Below are positions 24,599 to 32,536 of a stretch of DNA of 42,323 bases, piece by piece (the first letter of the stretch is position 1; each line of letters starts with the position of its first letter). The stretch is from a virus. Under the pieces are notes generated by a model. The model searched no databases, had not been told where the DNA came from, and worked only from the letters and a program-made list of their open reading frames with translations. The stretch spans positions 1 through 42,323 of the IMG/VR virus record IMGVR_UViG_3300035180_000739. One strand, 5' to 3'. Both the position numbers and the translations under genes were made by a program.

Positions 24599-25088
24599 CG
24601 CCCTTACGCTGTTCGGCCAAAGCCAGCAGGCCGGCCACGCGGGCGGCGCGGTCGGCGTCGTTGATTTGCACCGGGCCGCCGTTGGCGCCGGTCAGTTCCA
24701 TCGCGGTTCGCTCGCCGTACTTGGCCGGGCACCATTTCGCCAGCAGCTTGAGCCGGGTCTCGACTTGCAACTTGCGATGGCCCAGCATGTCGCCGCGCCT
24801 GACCTTCACCTTGCCGCCGCCGTCGTCCTCGGTTTCCTCGCCTATTTCCGGCGTGTCCGCGATTTCGAGCGCTTCCTCGGCGATGGCGTCAAATCCCAAT
24901 TTCCTTGCGCGCGCGATGCGTGCAGCCAGGTCGGGATCAGCTTCGATCCAGTCGTACACCGTGCGCCACGCCGGCATGTGCGGGTCGCGGCAAATCACGC
25001 GCAGCGGCTCGCCTTCGGCCAGGCGCGCACAAATTTCGGCCCCAATCTCGGGTGTGTATGTCGATCTCCTCTTACCCATGCCGCCCAT
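24573..25088 (-). CDS. terminase small subunit, 171 aa
   Basis: DNA-recognition subunit. The N-terminus has an HTH-like segment (EICARLAEGEPLRVICRDPHMPAWRTVYDWIEADPDL). RARKLGFDAIAEEALEIAD and HRKLQVETRLKLLAKWCPAKYG are typical of phage terminase small subunits. A start at ATG 25079 is also possible. The proposed P1 -10 element overlaps the upstream ATG, which would favour the inner start if that promoter is used. Confidence 0.88.
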   Translation of the reverse strand: MGGMGKRRSTYTPEIGAEICARLAEGEPLRVICRDPHMPAWRTVYDWIEADPDLAARIARARKLGFDAIAEEALEIADTPEIGEETEDDGGGKVKVRRGDMLGHRKLQVETRLKLLAKWCPAKYGERTAMELTGANGGPVQINDADRAARVAGLLALAEQRKGDADVADLV

Positions 25089-25118
25089 TCAAGCCTATTC
25101 GCAATCCGACACGTGCAC
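25087..25118 (-). promoter_or_regulatory. late-promoter element P1 (terminase), weaker
   Basis: Minus strand GTGCACGTGTC (25118-25108), then TTGAAT (25092-25087) 20 bp after GTGCAC. It lies within the end of the HTH gene and its predicted start would fall at about 25080, next to the inner terminase ATG. Least certain of the five copies. Confidence 0.35.
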
Positions 25119-25337
25119 CACCTTGTACCCGGCCACGGGCTGCGCCCGGCGCTCATACCGACAGATTCGCCCTATCGTCCACCGGCTCACCTCGAACTTC
25201 TCAGCCAGGGCCTCGTAGCCCATGCCTTCCTCGTGCAACAAACGGACCCGCTCCACCTCAGCATCCGTCAGCCTGGCATTTGGATGGTCCTCACCGATTC
25301 GCAGACCGGCCTCGTTAACCGCCACGGTTTTTTCCAT
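25095..25337 (-). CDS. small HTH DNA-binding protein, 80 aa
   Basis: Residues about 23-60 form a resolvase/sigma-like helix-turn-helix (LTDAEVERVRLLHEEGMGYEALAEKF followed by VSRWTIGRICRY). No other domain is present. GGAGG lies 8 nt upstream of ATG 25337. Its place at the junction of the early leftward genes and the terminase suggests a late-gene activator or a packaging-site recognition factor. No target is proven. Confidence 0.7.
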   Translation of the reverse strand: MEKTVAVNEAGLRIGEDHPNARLTDAEVERVRLLHEEGMGYEALAEKFEVSRWTIGRICRYERRAQPVAGYKVVHVSDCE

Positions 25338-25371
25338 GCGCCGCCTCCATCTGAATCTGCAATTTTTTGCG

Positions 25372-25473
25372 TGGAACGTTTGGAACGTTTTTCATGGTTT
25401 TTTCAATAACTTTTTGTGTGCGTACGTATAGGAATTTCCATAAAAAAGGGCTAGAAACGTTCCAAACGTTCCA
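25372..25473. repeat. exact 19-bp inverted repeat built from tandem 9-mers
   Basis: TGGAACGTTTGGAACGTTT (25372-25390) is repeated exactly in inverse orientation at 25455-25473. Each arm is two direct copies of TGGAACGTT, and each 9-mer contains the palindrome AACGTT. The 64 bp between the arms are AT-rich and non-coding. The right arm encodes the end of the GIY-YIG protein (LERLERF). Possible regulator-binding iterons or replication/packaging site. Confidence 0.75.
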
Positions 25474-25810
25474 AAGCACCACGCCCTCTTCTATTGCTTC
25501 GCGCGTTTTCCTGCGTGTTCGTTATAAATTGCGTGTTCAAGTATGCCCCGCCAACAAGTTGCAACGTCGCCACCCACTCGTCTTTAGCCGCGTTGAATTC
25601 TGAATCTGTTGTTTCTTGCAGAATGACAAGAACCGGGACGCCTGCTTTCCACCGCAACTCCGCGAACCAATCGAGCAGCTTTCCCCGCTTGATCCACTTC
25701 CAGGGCTTCGCGCATTGGTTTTTGTAGGCGACCTCGATCCGCCGACTTGCGCCCACGTAGCGAATCGCCCCGGTATCCGGGCACTTGAAACCGTAGATTC
25801 CGCAGGTCAT
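25451..25810 (-). CDS. GIY-YIG nuclease domain protein, 119 aa
   Basis: N-terminal CGIYGFKCPDTGAIRYVGAS matches the GIY-(x10-11)-YIG core (here GIY...YVG), followed by a basic helix and a Glu later (LQETTDSEFNAAKDEW). Free-standing GIY-YIG proteins in phages are usually homing or repair endonucleases. ATG 25810 overlaps the primase stop (ATGA). Its last codons lie in the inverted repeat at 25455-25473. Confidence 0.75.
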   Translation of the reverse strand: MTCGIYGFKCPDTGAIRYVGASRRIEVAYKNQCAKPWKWIKRGKLLDWFAELRWKAGVPVLVILQETTDSEFNAAKDEWVATLQLVGGAYLNTQFITNTQENARSNRRGRGALERLERF

Positions 25811-28374
25811 GTAAAGTCCCCCACGGCTCGCACGCGAATACCAAGCAGCCCGCGCCCCCTCAATCCGTAGGTATTCATCACCGGCTCCATGCCCTTCGCT
25901 TGCAACCTGCGCCCCAGGCTCTTGGCCGAGGCGATGAACCGCAACTCGCCCCGCGCCTTGGCGAAGGCTTCCCAACTGGCCCACAAGCGGGCGTTGCTTT
26001 CCACAAAACCTGGCCCCACCTCGCAGCACTCGTCGATCCATTCCGCCAGCAGGTCCATATCGCTCTTGTAGTCGTCGCGTGCCTTGCGCACGGCTGCGGG
26101 CGCCTGCAGGCCAACCTTCTGGTAGGCCAGCGCCCCTCGTACACACCAGGCGAGGATGCCCTGCGCCTCGGCCGCCAGCTTGGACGCCCGGTCGGGGTCT
26201 TTGGTGAGGGTCAGATCATGGTCGAAGTTTCGGGTGAATGGCACGGGCAGCAGCCGGCGCCAGATGGCGTGGTCGTCACCCTTGACGATGGGCCGGTGGT
26301 TGGTCGGCATGAAGGCCACCCAGGTGGGCGCCACCTCGACCGTGGTCTTGGAATACAGCCCGCGCGCCGGCAGCGGCTCGCCCCCGGTCATGGACTTGAT
26401 GAGGCCCTCGCGCAGTTCGCTGCCCTCGTCGGGCTCGCTGACATAGACGAACCGGGCGCCGCGTAGCCGCAGCACGTCCTCGCGCGCCGCGCCGGCATTG
26501 CCGCCCGCCACGCCGCTACTCAAGAAGGTATCGGCACTCGCCATCTTGGCGTGATCGCCCAGGGCGTCGCGGATGGCCCCCAGCACCGTGCTCTTGCCGT
26601 TGGACCCGGAACCGTAGGGGATGGCGAGCACGTCCTCGTCCGGCTTGCCCAGGAGCGAGTAGCCTACAAGCCGTTGGAAAAATCCTATCATCTCGGCATC
26701 GCCGAAGAACACGTCGGCCACGGTCTGCTCGAACATCTGCGCCCTGGCGGCCGGGTCATAATCCACCGCCGTGATAGTGGTCACGCGGTACGCCTGGTCC
26801 GGCGGCAACAGCTTGCCCGTGCGCAGGTCGACCACGCCATTGCCCACACCCAGGAGGTGCGTGTGCTTGTCAAGATCGGTCACGCCCACAACGACGCGCG
26901 GGTCAGACTGCGCCAGGCTCACCATGTTGCGCACCATAACCGCCCGCTGGCTGATTGCGCAGAACTTGAAGAACTCGGCCCGCTCGCCGTCGCTCTCGAT
27001 GGTCTTGGCCTCGTCGGGCAGCGCGCGGATGGTCTCCTTCGCCAGATGCTCAAGCTCGACGCCCGCCGCGCGGCGCCAGTAGATGCCAGTCCACGCGAAC
27101 CAGGCGTCGATTTCCGGCACGTACATGAGGCCGTCGCCGTAGTGGTCCAGCATGCGCTCGGCGTTACCGAACTCGGTCATTTGCCGGCGCTGCTTGCTGA
27201 ATACCGCCACCTTGCGTCCGCCAGCCATGGCCGCGCGAACGTCGGCCACCGGCAAGCTGGTGTCGGTCAGTTCCTTGAAGCGCGCCCGGATGAGGCCGGC
27301 CAGTTCCGCACGCAGGGCCAGATCCGCGCCGGCGGCTTCGCCGGCCTTGCGCGCGACATCATTCACCAGGTCGATGGAATCCCCACAGGCGAGGATCTGC
27401 GCCTTGGCCTCGTCCAGCGCGGTGCGCTTCTCCGCCTTTACCGCATCACGCTTGCCCTGGTTGCCGACCTTGAGCAGCCAGCGCGCCGTGGTCGGGTTGC
27501 GGCCGGACTTGCCGAAGCTGTCCCACCGCTTCTCCAGATCCTCTCGGCTTGCGTAGTTGGTGGCCGTGCTGCTCCATTCGTCCCACAGGTCCAGGGCCTC
27601 GATGCCGCCTTCAAACTCGTGGTGCAGGCTCATACCGACCTTGAGCCAGGTGTCATAGTCCTCGTTGTCGACGAAGGACACCAGCCGCTTGGCCTCGACC
27701 AGCTCGATGCCCACCGGCGGCTCGTAAGCCATGAGCGGGTCGTCGCTGGGCGTCGAGGTGACGGCGCCGGCGCGGCTATTGCTGCCTGAAACCCGAACGA
27801 GCCCGGCCTCCAGCGCCATGGCCTCGAACACCTGCAGCGCTTCCTCGACCTGGGCCTCGGTGATGACCGGCAAGTCGCCGGCACGCATGGCATCCAGCCC
27901 GCCGAAAAAATCCACCCACTCGTAGGGCTCGCCCGTGTCGGGGTGGATATGGTAGGCCACGAACTGCTGGCCTTTGCCGAGAATTTCCAGCCGGTGCCGC
28001 GCGCCGCCCGAATCCTCGAACCAGGCACTGGTGGCCTTGCCCCAGCCCTCGGACGCCGCCCGATAGGCGAGCAGGATTTTAGGCGCGAAGCCGACCCGCT
28101 CGCAGGTCAGGCCCAGGTGTTCCTGGCACCAGGCGACGAATCGGGCCGCCAGTGCGCCGTCCGTTGTGTCCACGTCGATTGCGGCGATGGGGTGCGCACC
28201 CTGCCCGCACAGCACGCCGACCCCATGGCCCGGGTATCGGGTCAGGTCGGCAGCGCCAAGGCGTGCGGTTTGCCAGTTTTCGAGTGCTGGGCGCTTGTGG
28301 CCCGGCTTGATCGGGAGGATGAGATAGCCGTTGCCCAGCAGGGCGCGGCCGTGGTTTTGAAAGTTGGAATTCAT
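25807..28374 (-). CDS. primase-polymerase / SF3 helicase, 855 aa
   Basis: Replication initiator with primase and helicase activities. The N-terminal ~200 residues are a PrimPol domain (ILPIKPGHKRP, HPIAAIDVDTTDG with the metal-binding DxD, HRLEILGKGQQFVAYHIHP). A middle PriCT-like region follows (about 225-310, DYDTWLKVGMSLHHEF). The C-terminal half is a P4/D5-type SF3 helicase with Walker A GSGSNGKST near residue 590 and FMPTNHRP near 690. ATG 28374 is preferred to ATG 28380, because AAGGG lies 7 nt upstream of it. It diverges from a signal-peptide gene across an 18-bp palindrome. Confidence 0.88.
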   Translation of the reverse strand: MNSNFQNHGRALLGNGYLILPIKPGHKRPALENWQTARLGAADLTRYPGHGVGVLCGQGAHPIAAIDVDTTDGALAARFVAWCQEHLGLTCERVGFAPKILLAYRAASEGWGKATSAWFEDSGGARHRLEILGKGQQFVAYHIHPDTGEPYEWVDFFGGLDAMRAGDLPVITEAQVEEALQVFEAMALEAGLVRVSGSNSRAGAVTSTPSDDPLMAYEPPVGIELVEAKRLVSFVDNEDYDTWLKVGMSLHHEFEGGIEALDLWDEWSSTATNYASREDLEKRWDSFGKSGRNPTTARWLLKVGNQGKRDAVKAEKRTALDEAKAQILACGDSIDLVNDVARKAGEAAGADLALRAELAGLIRARFKELTDTSLPVADVRAAMAGGRKVAVFSKQRRQMTEFGNAERMLDHYGDGLMYVPEIDAWFAWTGIYWRRAAGVELEHLAKETIRALPDEAKTIESDGERAEFFKFCAISQRAVMVRNMVSLAQSDPRVVVGVTDLDKHTHLLGVGNGVVDLRTGKLLPPDQAYRVTTITAVDYDPAARAQMFEQTVADVFFGDAEMIGFFQRLVGYSLLGKPDEDVLAIPYGSGSNGKSTVLGAIRDALGDHAKMASADTFLSSGVAGGNAGAAREDVLRLRGARFVYVSEPDEGSELREGLIKSMTGGEPLPARGLYSKTTVEVAPTWVAFMPTNHRPIVKGDDHAIWRRLLPVPFTRNFDHDLTLTKDPDRASKLAAEAQGILAWCVRGALAYQKVGLQAPAAVRKARDDYKSDMDLLAEWIDECCEVGPGFVESNARLWASWEAFAKARGELRFIASAKSLGRRLQAKGMEPVMNTYGLRGRGLLGIRVRAVGDFT

Positions 28375-28381
28375 TATCATG

Positions 28382-28399
28382 CCCTTGAAACTTCAAGGG
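28382..28399. promoter_or_regulatory. 18-bp palindrome carrying both divergent ribosome-binding sites
   Basis: CCCTTGAAACTTCAAGGG: two 8-bp perfect arms around AC. The AAGGG of each arm is the Shine-Dalgarno of the gene on its own strand (primase left, secreted protein right). A transcript through it from either side could fold the site into a hairpin, and a dimeric regulator could bind the DNA. Confidence 0.7.
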
Positions 28400-28407
28400 A
28401 GAGCAAT

Positions 28408-28677
28408 ATGCGGGTTGTTTTCTTGGGGCTATTGCTGTGCTTTGGCGCTGCCCACGCCGACCAGGTAGTGGAATCCATCGCCCGCTCCCGTGAAAAGTTG
28501 GACGCAACGCACGTAACAATCACGAACGAGACGCGCGAATGGTTGCGCAAGGAACACCAAGAAAAGGAGCGGCAGCGAGTTGAAAAGCTGCTGCCACCGA
28601 CAAAGCCCGCGCCAGCACTGGAACCACCCGTGGAACAACAAGTGGCCGATGACTTGCGCCGCAGAGGTATGAAATAA
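28408..28677 (+). CDS. small secreted protein, probable lysogenic moron, 89 aa
   Basis: Sec signal peptide MRVVFLGLLLCFGAAHA with cleavage expected after residue 17 (AHA-DQ). The mature ~72 residues are charged and helical (REWLRKEHQEKERQRVEKLL) and end in a Pro-rich stretch and basic tail. AAGGGAGAG precedes the ATG. It is the only plus-strand gene inside the leftward early block, an arrangement typical of genes expressed from the prophage. Periplasmic location expected, function unknown. Confidence 0.75.
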   Translation: MRVVFLGLLLCFGAAHADQVVESIARSREKLDATHVTITNETREWLRKEHQEKERQRVEKLLPPTKPAPALEPPVEQQVADDLRRRGMK

Positions 28678-28687
28678 GGCGGCGCCA

Positions 28688-29437
<750 letters not shown>

Positions 29438-29441
<4 letters not shown>

Positions 29442-29677
29442 CGTACCACCTCGAAGTCTCCGCTCGTGCGCAGGTAATTCCAATCCACGTCCGGGCGCAA
29501 ATCCTCGCAGCGCACGGCGCCGCCGGTAGCGCGCTCGATGTCGGGGCAGCGCACGGCTGGCACTTGGCGCGAGCCGTTGCGCCACTGGCTGACCAGTACG
29601 GGATGCGCTCCGATTTGTTTGGCAAGTTGGGCAGCGGCGCCCTTGCCGCCCTGTTCAAGGTAGGTGTCAAGGTTCAT
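29438..29677 (-). CDS. Cro/YdaS-like HTH regulator, 79 aa
   Basis: Small DNA-binding protein with the YdaS/Cro pattern: AAAQLAKQIGAHPVLVSQWRNGSR as helix-turn-helix and VPAVRCPDIERATGGAV as the family-typical continuation, then LRPDV. It is the first gene of the leftward early operon, read from a promoter with operators. By position opposite the repressor it should be the Cro counterpart. Confidence 0.8.
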
Positions 29678-29709
29678 AGCGGTTTCCGATCAAGAACGAA
29701 AGCCGCTTC

Positions 29710-29738
29710 ATGTTAGCGATACGCAAATACCTAGTCAA
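29710..29738 (-). promoter_or_regulatory. leftward early promoter
   Basis: Minus strand TTGACT (29738-29733), 17-bp spacer, TAACAT (29715-29710). Operator O1 (29713-29727) covers most of the spacer and part of the -10, so repressor binding would block it. It drives the Cro-like and methyltransferase genes. Confidence 0.65.
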
Positions 29739-29777
29739 TAGCGCATCGCGTACCTATAATGGTAGCGTTTTGCTACC
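29713..29777. promoter_or_regulatory. operator cluster A (three sites)
   Basis: Three 15-bp sites of the form TTnGCG-N3-CGCnAA: O1 TTAGCGATACGCAAA (29713-29727, perfect), O2 ATAGCGCATCGCGTA (29738-29752) and O3 GTAGCGTTTTGCTAC (29762-29776; within the 17-bp palindrome GGTAGC-N5-GCTACC at 29761-29777). O1 covers the leftward promoter, O2 the spacer and O3 the start region of the repressor promoter. Confidence 0.7.
29732..29760 (+). promoter_or_regulatory. repressor promoter
   Basis: Consensus -10 TATAAT (29755-29760) with a weak -35 TAGTCA (29732-29737) at 17 bp. The -35 overlaps that of the leftward promoter, so the two cannot be occupied together. O2 and O3 suggest autoregulation. Confidence 0.6.
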
Positions 29778-29791
29778 AAATGTGAACCGCC

Positions 29792-30160
29792 ATGCACGAC
29801 ATTGACGAAATACGCCGCAAGGCGATGGGCATTTTAGAGAAGGAAGCCGGCGGCCCCGTGGCCGCTGCGAAACGGGCGGGCATGTCCCACTCGCAGTGGG
29901 CCAATCTGCGAGCGGGTGCGCCCGACAGCAAAACCGGAAAGCCGCGCGGGATGCGCAAAGAAACTGCCAGAAAGATCGAAGCGGCCTTTGGAAAACCAGA
30001 AGGCTGGCTCGACGTGGCCGACATCATCGACCCGAACTTCCCGCACGAGGACGACCGCTTCGCGCTACTGGCGAAAGCGTGGAGGGTTGCCGATGAACAC
30101 GAACGCACCGTGCCCCTTGCCTGGGCCAACGCCACACTCGCCGCGCACGAGAAGAAGTAG
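29792..30160 (+). CDS. CI-like prophage repressor without peptidase domain, 122 aa
   Basis: The DNA-binding half is a CI-type HTH (AAAKRAGMSHSQWANLRAG, then MRKETARKIEAAFGKPEGWLDV) at residues ~22-75. The C-terminal ~45 residues are helical and no S24/LexA peptidase (Ser/Lys dyad) domain is present. Phage CI proteins of this type are usually over 200 aa. It is monocistronic, ends at a strong terminator and lies between two operator clusters. This is the layout expected for the maintenance repressor. It could also be a second Cro-like protein. Confidence 0.7.
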   Translation: MHDIDEIRRKAMGILEKEAGGPVAAAKRAGMSHSQWANLRAGAPDSKTGKPRGMRKETARKIEAAFGKPEGWLDVADIIDPNFPHEDDRFALLAKAWRVADEHERTVPLAWANATLAAHEKK

Positions 30161-30194
30161 ATCCCGGCGCCGCCCCGCCAGCGCCGACTTTTGA

Positions 30195-30218
30195 AGCCCG
30201 CCCAATGGCGGGCTTTTT
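30195..30218 (+). terminator. terminator after the repressor gene
   Basis: AGCCCGCC-CAAT-GGCGGGCT followed by TTTT. It isolates the repressor transcript from the replication operon. Confidence 0.9.
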
Positions 30219-30231
30219 CTCGCCAAAAATA

Positions 30232-30274
30232 TTTGCGTTTCGCTATTGACAGGCGTTCGCGTAGCGCTAATAAT
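30232..30274 (+). promoter_or_regulatory. rightward early promoter with operator cluster B
   Basis: TTGACA (30246-30251), 17 bp, AATAAT (30269-30274): a near-consensus promoter. Operator O4 TTTGCGTTTCGCTAT (30232-30246) touches the -35. O5 TTCGCGTAGCGCTAA (30256-30270, perfect TTnGCG-N3-CGCnAA) fills the spacer. It drives the replication operon. Confidence 0.8.
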
Positions 30275-30307
30275 TCGTCCCGAGTCATTCAACGAAAGGA
30301 CGGAACG

Positions 30308-30442
30308 ATGAGCGCAACCCCGCTGATTCCCGGCCGCCTGTACCGCGTTCGCGGCTCCGGCCTCGACCTGAAAGTCATCGCGTCGCACCCCTGCGAAGCT
30401 ATCTGCATCGGCCTGGGCCTGTTGGGGCGCGCGAAATGCTGA
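30308..30442 (+). CDS. 44-aa leader protein of the replication operon
   Basis: AAAGGA lies 8 nt before ATG 30308. The sequence (LIPGRLYRVRGSGLDLKVIASHP) resembles a small beta protein. It overlaps the next gene by 7 bp. Function unknown. Confidence 0.6.
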   Translation: MSATPLIPGRLYRVRGSGLDLKVIASHPCEAICIGLGLLGRAKC

Positions 30443-30831
30443 CCGCCCAACTCGCCAAGTCCATGTACGACGAGCACCTGCTCGCCTCGGCCCGTGCCGA
30501 GATTGATCCGCTGACCAGCACCGCGCTGGAACTTGAACTGCTCGAACGCTTCGAGCGCTTGCTCGACGAGGCCAGCGAACACAAGCCGGCGGCCGCCTTA
30601 CTCGAAGAGCACGAAGTTGGCGCCGACGACGTTAGGGCCGTCATCGAGTCGCACCCGGCCAGCCTGAAAGACCAGGCCGCGCTGCTCTCCCTGCTCAACG
30701 ACCAAGACATCCACGAGCCCGACCAGTTGAAGAAACTGCTCGAACTTGCCGCCGATTTCCGCGCCCTGGCGAACGACGCCGGGGATTTCTTCACCCGCCT
30801 CAACGAACTTTTGAACACCAACCAGGAGTAA
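30436..30831 (+). CDS. acidic helical early protein, 131 aa, unknown
   Basis: Strongly acidic and Leu-rich, almost all predicted helix (ALELELLERFERLLDEA, KKLLELAADFRAL). No motif I recognise. Its place between the leader gene and the DUF2800/DUF2815 module suggests a replication or regulatory accessory protein. Confidence 0.7.
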   Translation: MLTAQLAKSMYDEHLLASARAEIDPLTSTALELELLERFERLLDEASEHKPAAALLEEHEVGADDVRAVIESHPASLKDQAALLSLLNDQDIHEPDQLKKLLELAADFRALANDAGDFFTRLNELLNTNQE

Positions 30832-30835
30832 GCCC

Positions 30836-31291
30836 ATGTTCCCGATGACCATCACCATCAGCAACCCCGCACAACTCAACGCCGTGATGGCGGCCCTCAA
30901 CGTCGGAGGCATCGAGTTGCCTAAGACAACACCCGTCGCCGAAACCGTCAAGGAAGAAGCCAAGGCAACCAAGACCGAACCGAAGGTCGGGGAAAAGGCC
31001 ACCAAGACCGAACCGAAGGTCGGGGAAAAGGCCACCGCTGACCAGAAGCCGGAAGCCCTCGCGCAAATGACGGCCGGCGAAGCCGAAAAGGCCCTGCACG
31101 GCCACGCCAACAACCCGGCGCGCGCACCGTCCTACCAGGACACCGCCGACGCCGTTACCAAGCTGGCCCGCGCCAAAGGCCGCGACGCTGCCGTCGCCGT
31201 GCTGGCCAAGTTCGGCGCCGCCAAGCTGCCCGACGTGCAGCCCGCGCAGTTCGCCGCCGTGATCGCCGCATGTGAAGAAGCCGGGGCCTGA
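30836..31291 (+). CDS. early protein with internal repeat, 151 aa, unknown
   Basis: Three parts: an N-terminal ~30-residue segment, a Lys/Glu-rich linker with two copies of KATKTEPKVGE, and a C-terminal helical region (ADAVTKLARAKGRDAAVAVLAKFGAAKLPDV) that resembles C-terminal domains of phage recombination-associated proteins. The function is not known. AGGAG precedes the start. Confidence 0.65.
   Translation: MFPMTITISNPAQLNAVMAALNVGGIELPKTTPVAETVKEEAKATKTEPKVGEKATKTEPKVGEKATADQKPEALAQMTAGEAEKALHGHANNPARAPSYQDTADAVTKLARAKGRDAAVAVLAKFGAAKLPDVQPAQFAAVIAACEEAGA
30962..31027 (+). repeat. two tandem 33-bp repeats
   Basis: Copies at 30962-30994 and 30995-31027 differ at one base; a third partial copy begins at 31028. 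They encode the KATKTEPKVGE linker repeat. Confidence 0.85.
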
Positions 31292-31294
31292 TCC

Positions 31295-32536
31295 ATGAGC
31301 GAGCACGCCACACTCTCCCCCAGCAGCGCGCACCGTTGGCTGCGTTGCCCCGGCAGCGTAGCCCTTGAGGCAACGTGCCCGGACGATTCCAGCGACTTCG
31401 CCGACGAAGGCACGGCTGCCCACGAACTGGCCGCCATGGCATTGACCTCCGGCAACGATGCCGCCGCCTACCTGGGCCGCATCATCCAAGTGAACGGCAA
31501 GGGCTGGGAAGTCACCGACGACCTGGCCGGCCACGTGCAGAAATACCTCGACTATGTGCGCGCCATCGGCGGCGAACCGATGGTCGAGCAGCGCTTGAGC
31601 ATTGAAGGCATTACCGGCGAGCCCGGCGCCAAGGGCACGTCCGACGCCGTCATCCTCGCCGGCGACGAACTGGTCATCGTCGATCTGAAGTACGGCCGAG
31701 GCGTCAGGGTCGAAGCAGAAAACAACGAGCAGTTGCAGATTTACGCCCTGGCCGCCCTGGGTGAGTTTGAATTCCTCGGCGACTTCCAGCGCGTGCGCAT
31801 GGTCATCGTGCAGCCCCGCCTCGACCACATCGACGAATGGGACTGCACCGTCGAAGCCCTGCGCGAGTTCGGTCAAACGGTCAGGCGCGGCGCCGAGCAC
31901 TGCTTCGCGGCCCTGGAATGCCACCTGAACTACACCGAACTGCACGCGAAATACCTCAACCCCGGCAGCGAGCAATGCCGCTTTTGCAAAGCCAAGGCGA
32001 TCTGCCCGACGCTGACCGCCCAGGTGCTCTACACCGTGGCCGACGATTTCGTCGATATCACCAAGCCGGCGGCCCCGCAGATCGAGCACGCCGCCGAGCG
32101 CACCTTCGACAACGCCACCCTGGGCAACCTGCTGGGCGCGGTTGATCTGATCGAATCCTGGTGCAAGGCCATCCGCGCCAGGGCCGAGGCCGAACTACTG
32201 GCGGGCCGTCCGGTGCCCGGCTACAAGCTGGTCGAAGGCCGGCGCGGCGCCCGCCGCTGGTCCGACGACAAGGAAGTCGAAGCCACCATGAAGTCCATGC
32301 GCATGAAGCTGGAAGAAATGTACGACTTCTCGCTGATCTCGCCGACCACCGCCGAAAAGCTGCACAAGGCCGAGGCCATCGGCCCGCGCCAATGGGCGAA
32401 GTTGCAGGACCTCATTTCGCAGAGCGAAGGCAAGCCCAGCGTGGCGCCCGAGTCCGACAAGCGCCCGGCCCTGGTCATCCAGGCCACCGCGGCCGAGTTC
32501 GCCGACGTGTCCGAAAGCACGGAGGGCTTGGTGTGA
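31295..32536 (+). CDS. DUF2800 PD-(D/E)XK nuclease, 413 aa, possible Fe-S protein
   Basis: Matches DUF2800: opening [15 protein letters not shown], then [12 protein letters not shown]. The nuclease core is GTSDAVI (Asp117) and VIVDLKYG (Asp130, Lys132). Cys18 together with Cys228-x2-Cys231-x5-Cys237 follows the four-cysteine pattern of Cas4/AddB-type iron-sulphur nucleases. In related phages it lies beside DUF2815, SSB-like and polymerase genes, and probably processes DNA ends in recombination-dependent replication. Family membership is strong; activity is inferred. Confidence 0.82.
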   Translation: MSEHATLSPSSAHRWLRCPGSVALEATCPDDSSDFADEGTAAHELAAMALTSGNDAAAYLGRIIQVNGKGWEVTDDLAGHVQKYLDYVRAIGGEPMVEQRLSIEGITGEPGAKGTSDAVILAGDELVIVDLKYGRGVRVEAENNEQLQIYALAALGEFEFLGDFQRVRMVIVQPRLDHIDEWDCTVEALREFGQTVRRGAEHCFAALECHLNYTELHAKYLNPGSEQCRFCKAKAICPTLTAQVLYTVADDFVDITKPAAPQIEHAAERTFDNATLGNLLGAVDLIESWCKAIRARAEAELLAGRPVPGYKLVEGRRGARRWSDDKEVEATMKSMRMKLEEMYDFSLISPTTAEKLHKAEAIGPRQWAKLQDLISQSEGKPSVAPESDKRPALVIQATAAEFADVSESTEGLV

